In this document: positions 7,854 to 15,077 of the stretch, piece after piece
Numbering within the stretch: the stretch's first letter is position 1
Layout: every line of letters begins with the position of its first letter
Source: Saccharothrix sp. NRRL B-16348
Lineage (GTDB): Bacteria > Actinomycetota > Actinomycetes > Mycobacteriales > Pseudonocardiaceae
DNA: 64,000 bases
Reading direction: 5' to 3'
Assembly: GCF_001280085.1 (NCBI RefSeq)
Contig: NZ_LGED01000244.1
Span: forward strand, 110,145 to 174,144
Position numbers and translations under genes: made by a program
The notes under the pieces: model-generated
What the model was told of the DNA's origin: nothing
Databases searched by the model: none
The model's input: only the letters and a program-made list of their open reading frames with translations

Positions 7854-8432
7854 TCAGGACAGGCGGGCGGCGGCGGGGAGGCCCGAGGGGGAGGCGGTCG
7901 GCCAGGCGAGGGGGTCGGGGCCCAGGTCCCACAGTTCGGCGACCTGGAGGGCGCACCACGGCGAGACCGGACGGGCGCCGGCCAGCACGGCGGGCGCGAA
8001 GTCGGCCCACGGCGCCCACTCGAACGAGTCCACCTCGTCCGGGTTGGGCTCCGGGTCGCCCGAGACCAGGCCACGGAACACCGGGCACATCTCGTTCTCC
8101 GTGACCCCGTTCTCCATCACCGCCCGGTAGCGGAACGCGGGCAGCACCAGGTCCAGCTCCACGTCGCCCAGCCCGAGCTCGTCGGCCAGCCGCCGCGTCA
8201 CCGCCGACACCATCGGCTCGTCGGGCGCCGGGTGGCCGCAGCACGAGTTGGTCCACACGCCCGGCCACGTCTTCTTGTGCAGGGCGCGCCTGGTCAGCAG
8301 CAGCCTGCCCGCCCCGTCGAACAGGTACGACGAGAACGCCAGGTGCAGCGGGGTGGACGCGTGATGCACGGAAGCCTTGTCGGCCACGCCGATCCCGGCA
8401 CCGGACTCGTCCAGGAGCACGACTTGTTCCAC
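7854..8432 (-). CDS. idi: Isopentenyl-diphosphate delta-isomerase, type I
   Basis: A 192-aa cytosolic Nudix-fold enzyme that interconverts isopentenyl and dimethylallyl diphosphate. The catalytic cysteine lies in TNSCCGHP at about residue 65, the Nudix-type RRLADELG follows, and the catalytic glutamate is in ENEMCPVF at about 112. The length matches bacterial type I Idi (about 180 aa). The GTG at 8432 has AGGGTGGA just upstream; an earlier in-frame GTG is possible. It lies 24 bp downstream of the adenylating enzyme and appears to be the last gene of the aminohydroxybenzoate operon. That links it to a prenylated product or is a chance neighbour. No prenyltransferase is visible in the window. 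Confidence 0.93.
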   Translation of the reverse strand: MEQVVLLDESGAGIGVADKASVHHASTPLHLAFSSYLFDGAGRLLLTRRALHKKTWPGVWTNSCCGHPAPDEPMVSAVTRRLADELGLGDVELDLVLPAFRYRAVMENGVTENEMCPVFRGLVSGDPEPNPDEVDSFEWAPWADFAPAVLAGARPVSPWCALQVAELWDLGPDPLAWPTASPSGLPAAARLS

Positions 8433-8456
8433 TCGTCCACCCTGCCACACCGGCGA

Positions 8457-9812
8457 TCACCGCGCGTCGGCGAGCACCCTCGGGTTGCGCACCAGTTTGC
8501 CGCTCGCGGTGCGCGGCAGCGCGGGCAGCACGTGCACCCGCCGCGGCCGCTTGAACTCCGCCAGCCGCTCGGCGCACCACGCGGCCACCTCGTCGGGGGT
8601 CAACGCGTCCGACGCGGTCGCGACGTAGGCCTCGATCTCCGAGTCGTGCACCACGATGGCTTCGGTGACCAGCGGGTGGCCCCTCAGCGCCTCCTCCACC
8701 TCGGTCAGGTCCACGTTGAAGCCGAGCACCAGGACCAGGGAGTCGGACCGGCCCAGCAGCACCAGGTTGCCGTGTGCGTCGAACTCGCCGCGGTCACCCG
8801 TTCGGAACCACCCGTCGGAGTAACGCGAGGGACCTTCCTCGTACAGGTACGGCGACTCGTCCAGCGCCACCTCGACCAGGCCCTCGCGCACCCTGATGGC
8901 GGTGTCGGACAGCGGCCTGCCCGCCGACGGCCGGGACGTGCCGCTCACGTCCATCGTCAGCGCCCCCGTCTCGGTGGTGCCGAAGCACTCGCCCACCACC
9001 ACCCCGTGGACGGCGGCGAACTTCTCGGCCACGTCCGGCGACATCAGCTCGCCGCCGGAGAACGCGCCGCGCACCGACCGCAGCGCCTCGGACGCTCCCG
9101 CCTCGGCGAGCAGCTCGAAGTGGTACGGCTGGCCGGTGAGGAAGTCCACCCGGTGCCGCGCGGCGGTCCGCAGGACGTCCTCGGCGGAGGCCGACCGCGC
9201 CGCGAACACCAGCTCGACCCCGACGGCCAGCGCGTGCAGCAGTCCTCCGATCAGCCCGTAGCTGTAGGCGGTGTTGTTGAGCATCAGGTACTTCTCGCCG
9301 TGGCGGGCCATGCCGTCGGCTGCGGCGAGCCGCAGCACCTCGCGGATGACCGACTCGGTGCTGCGCCCGATGATCTTGGGCCGGCCGGTCGAGCCCGAGG
9401 TGAACTGCACCAGCCGGTGCCGGGTCGCGGCGGGCAGGCCGTCGGGCTTGCGCTGGGTGACCAGCTCGTACCGCTCGCGGAACGCGCCGGTGAACCGGCC
9501 GGTCGCGCGCACGAGGAACTGCGGGTGGGTCAGGTCGCACAGCACGCCGACCTCGGCCGAGGTGAGCCGGTGGTCGATCGGCACCACCCTGGCGCCGAGC
9601 GACCACAGCGCCAGCACCGCCTCCAGCTGGGTGAAGCTCGGGGGCACCTGGACGGCGACCGTGCTGCCCTCCCCCACCCCGGAGGCGGCGAACAGGCTCG
9701 CCTCGGCGGCGACGGACGCGCGCAACGCGCCGTGGGTGACGGTGTGCTCGTGGGTGAACACCGGCACGTCGTCGCCGTGGCGGCGCAACAGGTCGGTGAC
9801 GAACTCGCGCAT
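8457..9812 (-). CDS. Class I adenylate-forming enzyme (aryl/acyl acid-AMP ligase)
   Basis: A 451-aa AMP-dependent ligase. The A3 loop is FTSGSTGRPKIIG at about 137-150, A5 is CFGTTETGALT at about 270, A7 has GWFRTGDRGEFD and A10 has PRTASGKLVRN near the C terminus. It is shorter than typical acyl-CoA synthetases. The gene starts 6 bp after the GriH-like stop, with GGAGACC as ribosome site. Because the two preceding genes should make 3-amino-4-hydroxybenzoate, this enzyme probably activates that acid (or another acid to which it is joined). The substrate is inference from context and cannot be read from the sequence alone. Confidence 0.88.
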   Translation of the reverse strand: MREFVTDLLRRHGDDVPVFTHEHTVTHGALRASVAAEASLFAASGVGEGSTVAVQVPPSFTQLEAVLALWSLGARVVPIDHRLTSAEVGVLCDLTHPQFLVRATGRFTGAFRERYELVTQRKPDGLPAATRHRLVQFTSGSTGRPKIIGRSTESVIREVLRLAAADGMARHGEKYLMLNNTAYSYGLIGGLLHALAVGVELVFAARSASAEDVLRTAARHRVDFLTGQPYHFELLAEAGASEALRSVRGAFSGGELMSPDVAEKFAAVHGVVVGECFGTTETGALTMDVSGTSRPSAGRPLSDTAIRVREGLVEVALDESPYLYEEGPSRYSDGWFRTGDRGEFDAHGNLVLLGRSDSLVLVLGFNVDLTEVEEALRGHPLVTEAIVVHDSEIEAYVATASDALTPDEVAAWCAERLAEFKRPRRVHVLPALPRTASGKLVRNPRVLADAR

Positions 9813-9818
9813 CGTGGC

Positions 9819-10892
9819 TCAGGTCTCCTTGCAGAACTCGCCGATGGGGATGCCCACGTGCCGCTGCTCGGTCGCGATGTAGCCGAGCAGCTCGTCACCG
9901 CGGCGCAGCTCGGTGACGTTGCGGACCTTCCCGCCGGGGCCGAGCACCCGCACGTGCCAGTCGTCCTGCACGGTCAGGCTCACCTCGACGCCCTCGGGCG
10001 AGTGCGCGGTGATGGTGAGGATCGGGCGCGACTCGAGCTTGGCGCGGCCGACGGTGAGCTTGCGGGTGCGGCCTTCGGAGTTGACCGCGAGCACCGTGCT
10101 GCCGGAGCGCAGTTCGGACAGGTAGTTGGTGCGGTTGTCGGGTCCGAGCACGTAGGAGTGCAGGGCTCCGGCGTTGACCCGGAACGGCCGGGTCGGCATG
10201 TAGGGCAGCGGGTGGGTCTCGCTGCAGCACAGGATGAAGCCGGAGGAGAAGGAGCCGACGAGGATGCCCTCGTCCTCCTGGAAGTGCGAGGCGGTGTCCA
10301 CGCAGACGCGGTCGCCGAGGCCGTTGTGGGTGATGCCCTCGACGGTGAGCGTGGTGAGGTTCAGCGGCGGTGTGGTCGCTTCCAGCAGCCTGGCCAGCTT
10401 GAACACGTCGGTGGCGTCGCTCGGCGCCATCAGCACGCCGTCCGAGCCGTGCTCCAGCACGTCGAGCACGATCGCGGCCTCTTCGAGGTCGGCCACGACG
10501 GTGACGAGCTTGCCGGGCGCGCCGTCGGCGGCGGCGATGACGATCTCCAGCGGGATCTTCGTCGGATCGGTGAACGCGACCACGGTGTGCCCGAGCCGCA
10601 CCGCCGCGGCGCACGCGAGCTTGAGCGTGCGGTCGTCGCGGACCTGCACGAACGCCGCGTCGGTGGTGAGCCGGTCCAGCGCGTCCTGGTCGTCGACGAC
10701 GACGGTGACCAGGTGCGGGCTGTCGACCGCCGCGTCGGCGACGAGCACCCGGGTGATCGTGGGCGGCAACGTGTCCAGCAGCGCCGGGTCGTCGGAGACG
10801 ACGCCGGCGAGGCGGGCGTGCACGGCGGCGTCCACGACGGCTTCGCGGTGCGCTTCGGGGACGGTGCGGAGGTCGATCCAGGCGAACTTCAA
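9819..10892 (-). CDS. 3-dehydroquinate synthase II family enzyme, GriH-like (3-amino-4-hydroxybenzoate synthase)
   Basis: A 357-aa enzyme of the archaeal AroB'/GriH family. In the grixazone pathway GriH converts the C7 product of GriI to 3-amino-4-hydroxybenzoic acid; archaeal relatives make 3-dehydroquinate. Characteristic segments are KFAWIDLRTV at the N terminus, the central GDRVCVDTASHF, EGILVGSFSSGFILCCSETHPLPYMPTRPFRVNAG-type region (around residues 190-240), and the C-terminal GDELLGYI. The start codon is TTG with GGAG six bases upstream; no ATG or GTG fits better. It lies 85 bp downstream of the GriI-like gene, and that pairing is what favours the aminohydroxybenzoate role over a quinate one. 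Confidence 0.87.
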   Translation of the reverse strand: MKFAWIDLRTVPEAHREAVVDAAVHARLAGVVSDDPALLDTLPPTITRVLVADAAVDSPHLVTVVVDDQDALDRLTTDAAFVQVRDDRTLKLACAAAVRLGHTVVAFTDPTKIPLEIVIAAADGAPGKLVTVVADLEEAAIVLDVLEHGSDGVLMAPSDATDVFKLARLLEATTPPLNLTTLTVEGITHNGLGDRVCVDTASHFQEDEGILVGSFSSGFILCCSETHPLPYMPTRPFRVNAGALHSYVLGPDNRTNYLSELRSGSTVLAVNSEGRTRKLTVGRAKLESRPILTITAHSPEGVEVSLTVQDDWHVRVLGPGGKVRNVTELRRGDELLGYIATEQRHVGIPIGEFCKET

Positions 10893-10977
10893 CGGTTCTC
10901 CAAGGGGTGAGAGCCCGATCGGCGTGCGGACGGGCCGCCGCGGGTCGGCTGACCGGCGGCGGCCGTTGGCGGCAAGC

Positions 10978-11775
10978 TCATGACGAGGCCACGACGCCCG
11001 TCATCGCGCGGACGAGGTCCGATTGGGTGTCGTCGTGGACGATCGAGGCCAGTTCCGCGACCAGCGACATGGGCGCGGGCGCGGTGAACACGCGGCGGCC
11101 GACGGCGAGGCCCGCGCAGCCGACCGCCATCGCGGTGCGGGCGTGGTCGACCACGCTGCCGCCGGTCGCCGGGCCGCCCGCGACCAGCACCGGGATCGGG
11201 CAGCTGGCGATCACGTCTGCCATCCGCTGGGCGGGCCGGGCGAGGTTGGTCTTGACGATGTCGGCGCCGAGGTCGACCGCGATGTTGACCACGTGCGCGA
11301 GCAGCGCCGGGTCGTTCGGGTCGGCGATGCGCGGTCCGCGCGGGTAGACCATGGCGATCAGCGGCACGTTCCACTCGTCGCAGGCCTTGGCGACCACGCC
11401 GAAGTCGGCGAGCTGGCGCTCTTCGGTGTCCGAGCCGATGTTCACGTGCACGCTCACCGCGTCGGCGCCCAGCCGCAGCGCCTCGTCGACCTCGCCGACG
11501 ATGACCTTGGCGTTGGTGTCGGCGGCGTGCGCGGTGCCCGCGCTGAGGTGCACGACCAGCGCGCAGCCGGCGAGCACGCCCGGGTCGATCGTGCGCACGC
11601 GTCCTTTGTGGACGATGATCGCGTCGGCGCCGCCGACGACGACCGAGTCGATGAGCTCGTGCCACCGGTCGCGCGGCACCACCGGACCGTCCGAGACGCT
11701 GTGGTCGAGCGGGACGAAGAGGTACCTGTCGTCGCGCGGACGGGAAAGGCGTCGCAGCCGCAACGCTTTCGTCAT
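10978..11775 (-). CDS. DhnA-type class I aldolase, GriI-like (C7 amino sugar-phosphate synthase for 3-amino-4-hydroxybenzoate)
   Basis: A 265-aa TIM-barrel aldolase. GriI joins L-aspartate semialdehyde and dihydroxyacetone phosphate; the related archaeal ADH synthase feeds the alternative aromatic pathway. Visible signatures are VPLDHSVSDGP at about 22, GADAIIVHKG at about 50, the Schiff-base lysine region GADIVKTNLA at about 170-180, and the phosphate site VLVAGGPATGG. The ATG at 11775 is preceded by a near-perfect AGGAGGTG seven bases upstream; the frame is open 12 codons further but without a ribosome site. It is the first gene of a four-gene leftward operon, divergent from a LysR gene. 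Confidence 0.88.
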   Translation of the reverse strand: MTKALRLRRLSRPRDDRYLFVPLDHSVSDGPVVPRDRWHELIDSVVVGGADAIIVHKGRVRTIDPGVLAGCALVVHLSAGTAHAADTNAKVIVGEVDEALRLGADAVSVHVNIGSDTEERQLADFGVVAKACDEWNVPLIAMVYPRGPRIADPNDPALLAHVVNIAVDLGADIVKTNLARPAQRMADVIASCPIPVLVAGGPATGGSVVDHARTAMAVGCAGLAVGRRVFTAPAPMSLVAELASIVHDDTQSDLVRAMTGVVASS

Positions 11776-11859
11776 GTCGCTCACACCTCCTCGGTGTTCG
11801 GTGACGGCCACCAGCAGGGTGGTCGAACCGGTGAGCGCGGCGGGAGGTGTGAGGTGGCG

Positions 11860-11875
11860 ATAACTCGTCAGTTAT
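11860..11875. promoter_or_regulatory. Candidate LysR binding site
   Basis: ATAACT-CGTC-AGTTAT is a perfect 6-bp inverted repeat in an otherwise GC-rich gap between the divergent griI-like and lysR genes. Its AT-rich symmetric arms fit an LTTR recognition site. Confidence 0.6.
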
Positions 11876-11980
11876 GCACCTGTTGGAGCAACGGCCGGGG
11901 GTTCTTCCCGACGCGGGGCCTTCCCCCGCTCCACGCGCGCGACCGGTGTCCGGGTTGGCCCGTTGCCCTAGGCTGCCGCA

Positions 11981-12943
11981 GTGAACATGGAGCTCAGGCA
12001 TCTCCACGTCGTGCTGACCGTGGCGGAAGCGGGCAGCATCAGCCGAGCCGCCTCACTGCTGAAGATCGCGCAGGCCGGGCTGACCGCGCAGTTGCGCCGC
12101 ATCGAACGTGGGTTCGGTGGTCCGTTGTTCCTGCGGCGCACGGACGGCGTCGAGCTGACCGAGCTCGGCCGCCACGTCGTGCTGCGATCCCGTGACCTGG
12201 TGGAACGGTTCGACGACCTGCTGGTGACCGCGCGCAAGCTGGCCGCGGAGAGCGACGTCACGGGCATCCGGCTGGGCGGTGTGGCCGGTTCGCTGACGCC
12301 GTTGCTGGTCGGCGTGGTGCGCGCGCTGCTGCCGACGCACCCGCAGACCACCCACCTCGAACGCACCAGTGACGCCGTGCTCGACCTCGTGCGCGCCGGG
12401 AAGTTGGACCTCGCGCTGGTGACGGAGTTCCCCCAGAGTCCACTGCGGATACCCGAACAGGCCGGCTGCCGGACCGTCGTGACGGAACCGATGTTGGTCG
12501 GAATCGCGGTCGGGCACCGGTTGTCGGCGCGCAACGAGATTCGGCTGTCCGAACTGGCCGACGAGGAGTGGGCGGTGCCCGACGAGAGCTACGGCGGCGG
12601 AAGGTTGAACCTTCACCTGGCTTGCGAGGCGGCCGGGTTCACGCCGCGGTGCGCGCACTTCGGGGTCGATCCGGCGTCGGCCGCGGAACTCGTGCGCTCG
12701 GGCCACACCGTGGCGTGCTTCTTCCCGACCGGCCACGACCTGCCCGGCGTCCTGTTGAAACCGATCGTGGGCAATCCCGTGCACCGGCGGGTGACGGTGG
12801 TGTGGCGGCGGGACTGCGCGGCGGCCGAGTACGTCGACGACATCCACGCGGCGCTGCTGCGCGCGTACCAGGAGCGGATCTGGGCGCACGGTCCGCGCAC
12901 GGCGAAGCTCGCCGCCACCGGGTTGACCGTGGCGGCCAGCTGA
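11981..12943 (+). CDS. LysR family transcriptional regulator
   Basis: A 320-aa LTTR. The winged HTH is at about 4-62 (LRHLHVVLTVAEAGSISRAA) and the effector-binding domain at about 90-300. It is transcribed away from the aminohydroxybenzoate operon and is probably its activator. The GTG at 11981 follows TAGGCT by six bases with no ribosome site, which suggests a leaderless mRNA; an ATG two codons later is an alternative start. The effector could be an intermediate of the aromatic pathway, but nothing in the sequence identifies it. Confidence 0.92.
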   Translation: MNMELRHLHVVLTVAEAGSISRAASLLKIAQAGLTAQLRRIERGFGGPLFLRRTDGVELTELGRHVVLRSRDLVERFDDLLVTARKLAAESDVTGIRLGGVAGSLTPLLVGVVRALLPTHPQTTHLERTSDAVLDLVRAGKLDLALVTEFPQSPLRIPEQAGCRTVVTEPMLVGIAVGHRLSARNEIRLSELADEEWAVPDESYGGGRLNLHLACEAAGFTPRCAHFGVDPASAAELVRSGHTVACFFPTGHDLPGVLLKPIVGNPVHRRVTVVWRRDCAAAEYVDDIHAALLRAYQERIWAHGPRTAKLAATGLTVAAS

Positions 12944-12975
12944 CGTCCCGTCCGGACACGTCCGGTGTCGGGGTC

Positions 12976-13021
12976 CCGGGCCGTGGACCTTGGTGCCGCC
13001 CAGCACTGGCCCACGGCCCGG
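12976..13021. terminator. Bidirectional terminator hairpin
   Basis: CCGGGCCGTGG (12976-12986) pairs with CCACGGCCCGG (13011-13021), with further pairing inside the loop (TTGGTGC with GCACTGG-like bases). It lies between the convergent lysR and SARP genes. No U-tract follows, as is common in actinomycetes. Confidence 0.65.
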
Positions 13022-13082
13022 AGTCCTCTCGTCGCCGGGGTAGCCGGCGGGGTGAAGCTAACGACGTGCGGTAAAGCGGCGC

Positions 13083-13793
13083 CTAAACGCCCAGCGCTTC
13101 GCGGTACAGCTCGCGCAGCTGCGGTCCGGGCGGCACGCCGAGCTCGTCGGCCAGCGTGCGGCGGACGTCCTGGAAGACGCGCAGCGCCTCGGTCCGCCGG
13201 CCGCACGCCAGCAGCGCCGTCATGAGCTGGTAGCGCAGGTTCTCGGAGAACGGGTGCTCGGCCACCAGCGGCGTCAGCGCCTCCACCGCCTGGGCGTGCC
13301 TGCCCAGCGCCAGGTCGGTGTCGATGGCCGCTTCGAGGGTGGCCAGGTAGTGCGCCTCCAGCGGCGCGCAGAGCCAGGCGCGCAGCGGTTCGGACTCGGC
13401 GCCCGCCAACGGCGTGCCGCGCCACAGGGCCAGTGCCCTGGTGTAGAGGTCGCGCCGGTGGTCGAGGTCCGCGGTGACGGCGGCCCGCGCGGTCAGGCCG
13501 CGGAACCGCAGGGCGTCCACCTGGTCCGGTTCGGCCCGCAGCACGTACCCCGCGTCCTGGTGCGTCACCGGCACGCCCGCGCCGCGCAACGCGGAGATGT
13601 GCACCTGGAGCGACTTGCGGGCGCGTGGCGGCAGGTCTTCGCCCCACACCAGGTCGAGCAGCCGGTCGACCGGCACCCGTCTGCCGCAGTGCACCGCCAG
13701 CACGGCCAGGACCTGGCTCGGCTTGCGCCGCAACGCCGTCGGCTCCGCGCCGTCCCGCCGGACCTCGACCGGGCCCAGGATCCGAAACTCCAC
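13083..13793 (-). CDS. SARP/AfsR family regulator (short form)
   Basis: A 236-aa Streptomyces antibiotic regulatory protein-type activator. An OmpR-like winged helix DNA-binding domain at about 1-85 (FRILGPVEVRRDG, LRRKPSQVLAVLAV) is followed by a bacterial transcriptional activation domain (BTAD) at about 90-236 ending in GVPPGPQLRELYREAL. There is no NB-ARC or TPR extension. The GTG start follows GGGGGTCGGC. Short SARPs usually sit in and control secondary-metabolite clusters. Here it lies close to the aminohydroxybenzoate operon (convergent with its LysR gene) and 87 bp downstream of a cupin gene in the same direction. Its target is not evident. Confidence 0.9.
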   Translation of the reverse strand: MEFRILGPVEVRRDGAEPTALRRKPSQVLAVLAVHCGRRVPVDRLLDLVWGEDLPPRARKSLQVHISALRGAGVPVTHQDAGYVLRAEPDQVDALRFRGLTARAAVTADLDHRRDLYTRALALWRGTPLAGAESEPLRAWLCAPLEAHYLATLEAAIDTDLALGRHAQAVEALTPLVAEHPFSENLRYQLMTALLACGRRTEALRVFQDVRRTLADELGVPPGPQLRELYREALGV

Positions 13794-13880
13794 GCCGACC
13801 CCCAGCCGCGTTGAACTTTCACGAATAAATACGCGACTGTGACGGAGGCTGTCGTTCGGTGGTTCCGCCGGACGGACGAC

Positions 13881-14246
13881 TCAGCGCGCGTCCTCGTCGC
13901 GTGCGCTGAAGCGCTCGGCCATCTCCACGTCCCACCAGGCCGCGAAGAACTGGAAGTCGACCTCGCCGTCGTTGACGAGCTGGTGCTCCTCGTACGGGCG
14001 GAAGTGCACGATGTCGCCCGCCGCGAACGGCAGCCGGCCCTCGTCGGTGACGATCTCCGCCGCGCCGGACACGGCCACCCAGACCTCGTGCTCCCGGTGG
14101 CCGTGCGTGCTCGACGCCGCACCCGGCCGCACCACGCACCACGAGCCGTCGAACGGCGCGTTCACCAGCGGCCACGGCATCAGCCTGCGGGCCACCAGCC
14201 CGCCGTCCCGGACCAGCTCGTCCGGGTCGAGTCGGCGCAACTCCAC
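13881..14246 (-). CDS. Cupin domain protein
   Basis: A 121-aa single-domain cupin. The metal-binding motif 1 is HGHREHEVWVAVSG at about 50-63 (two His and a Glu) and motif 2 is FRPYEEHQLVNDG at about 85-97. Such proteins can be small-molecule dioxygenases, isomerases or sugar-binding sensors. The GTG at 14246 with GGGGCGG upstream is preferred to an earlier ATG that lacks a ribosome site. It precedes the SARP gene in the same direction. The substrate is unknown. Confidence 0.82.
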   Translation of the reverse strand: MELRRLDPDELVRDGGLVARRLMPWPLVNAPFDGSWCVVRPGAASSTHGHREHEVWVAVSGAAEIVTDEGRLPFAAGDIVHFRPYEEHQLVNDGEVDFQFFAAWWDVEMAERFSARDEDAR

Positions 14247-14636
14247 GGCTACCGCCCCACCACGGCGGCAGGCTCCACGCGTCCCACGGTGCTCTCCCAG
14301 GCGCCGACCGAACCCGACGTTGTCCACCGGCGATCGCCCGGGCGCCTTCGCCGGAGGTCATCGCCACGGCACGTCGGGGCGGAAACCCACTGCCACCGAA
14401 CGGCCTGCCGCCAGAACCTATAGATCAAGGTGCGTGGCGGCCACACGCTGGAGCGCGCACGTTCGCCCCACGTGCACGACGAGTTCGGTCACCCGTTCCC
14501 CGTCGACCTCCGCCGGCGCGCACCCGATCCGGTCGTGCCGCAGGTCGGAGGGCACGGGCAGGCGCAACCCCGGCGGCCGGGCGGCTCCGGACGCGACCCG
14601 CTCGTCCTTCGGGAACGCGAAACCCGCACCGACCGA
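14247..14636. other. Gene-poor stretch containing a coding-like in-frame extension after the SLATT stop codon
   Basis: No complete gene is supported. On the minus strand, the codons directly after the TAG stop of the SLATT gene (14639-14637) stay open, in the same frame, for about 70 codons to a TAG near 14419. They have high GC third positions and a protein-like composition (RPPGLRLPVPSDLRHDRIG). No good start codon or ribosome site precedes it, so it may be a gene remnant or a chance open frame. Bases 14247-14415 show nothing recognisable. Confidence 0.4.
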
Positions 14637-15077
14637 CTACCGGTCCGCGTGCCGGAGCACGCTCTCCACCTCGGTGCGGAACGCGTTGACGCCGTCCTCG
14701 CCCTCGGGCGCGCCGTGCGCTTGGAGCAGGTGCAGCAACGCCACGCCGTTCGCCGAACGACGGGACAGCGCGCGGAACGAGAACGCGGCCTCGTAGACGG
14801 TGATCGCCGTGGCCAGCGCCGCCGCCACCGTGGCCAGGAACGCCCACAGCGCGCGCCGCCCGTCGTCGGCCACGGCCACCGCGCCCAACGCCGCCGCGGC
14901 GGTGAACAGCAGCACGCACAGGCCCGTGGTCCACCGGCGTGCGGCGGTGTAGCGGGCCTGCGCCTGCTCGAACCCGGCGAGCCGTTCGCCGACCCGGTGG
15001 CGCAGGTAGGCGCGGACGAACTGCTCGCGGTGGTCGTGGACCACGGTCGGCGAAGCCGACGATCCGGCGGAGGTCAT
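14637..15077 (-). CDS. SLATT-domain small membrane protein
   Basis: A 146-aa protein with two adjacent transmembrane helices (TGLCVLLFTAAAALGAVAVA at about 50-69 and ALWAFLATVAAALATAITVY at about 75-94), flanked by N- and C-terminal helical regions. This is the layout of the SLATT (SMODS and SLOG-associating two-TM effector) superfamily, proposed as pore-forming effectors in nucleotide-signalling conflict systems. The ATG start overlaps the stop of the upstream LSDAT-SLATT gene (ATGA), so the two are made together. The family call rests on topology and on the partner, so it is moderately sure. Confidence 0.7.
   Translation of the reverse strand: MTSAGSSASPTVVHDHREQFVRAYLRHRVGERLAGFEQAQARYTAARRWTTGLCVLLFTAAAALGAVAVADDGRRALWAFLATVAAALATAITVYEAAFSFRALSRRSANGVALLHLLQAHGAPEGEDGVNAFRTEVESVLRHADR

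Noticed and set aside
13794..14122. Minus-strand frame between cupin and SARP
   Set aside because: Out of frame with both genes, with Arg/Ser-rich shadow composition.
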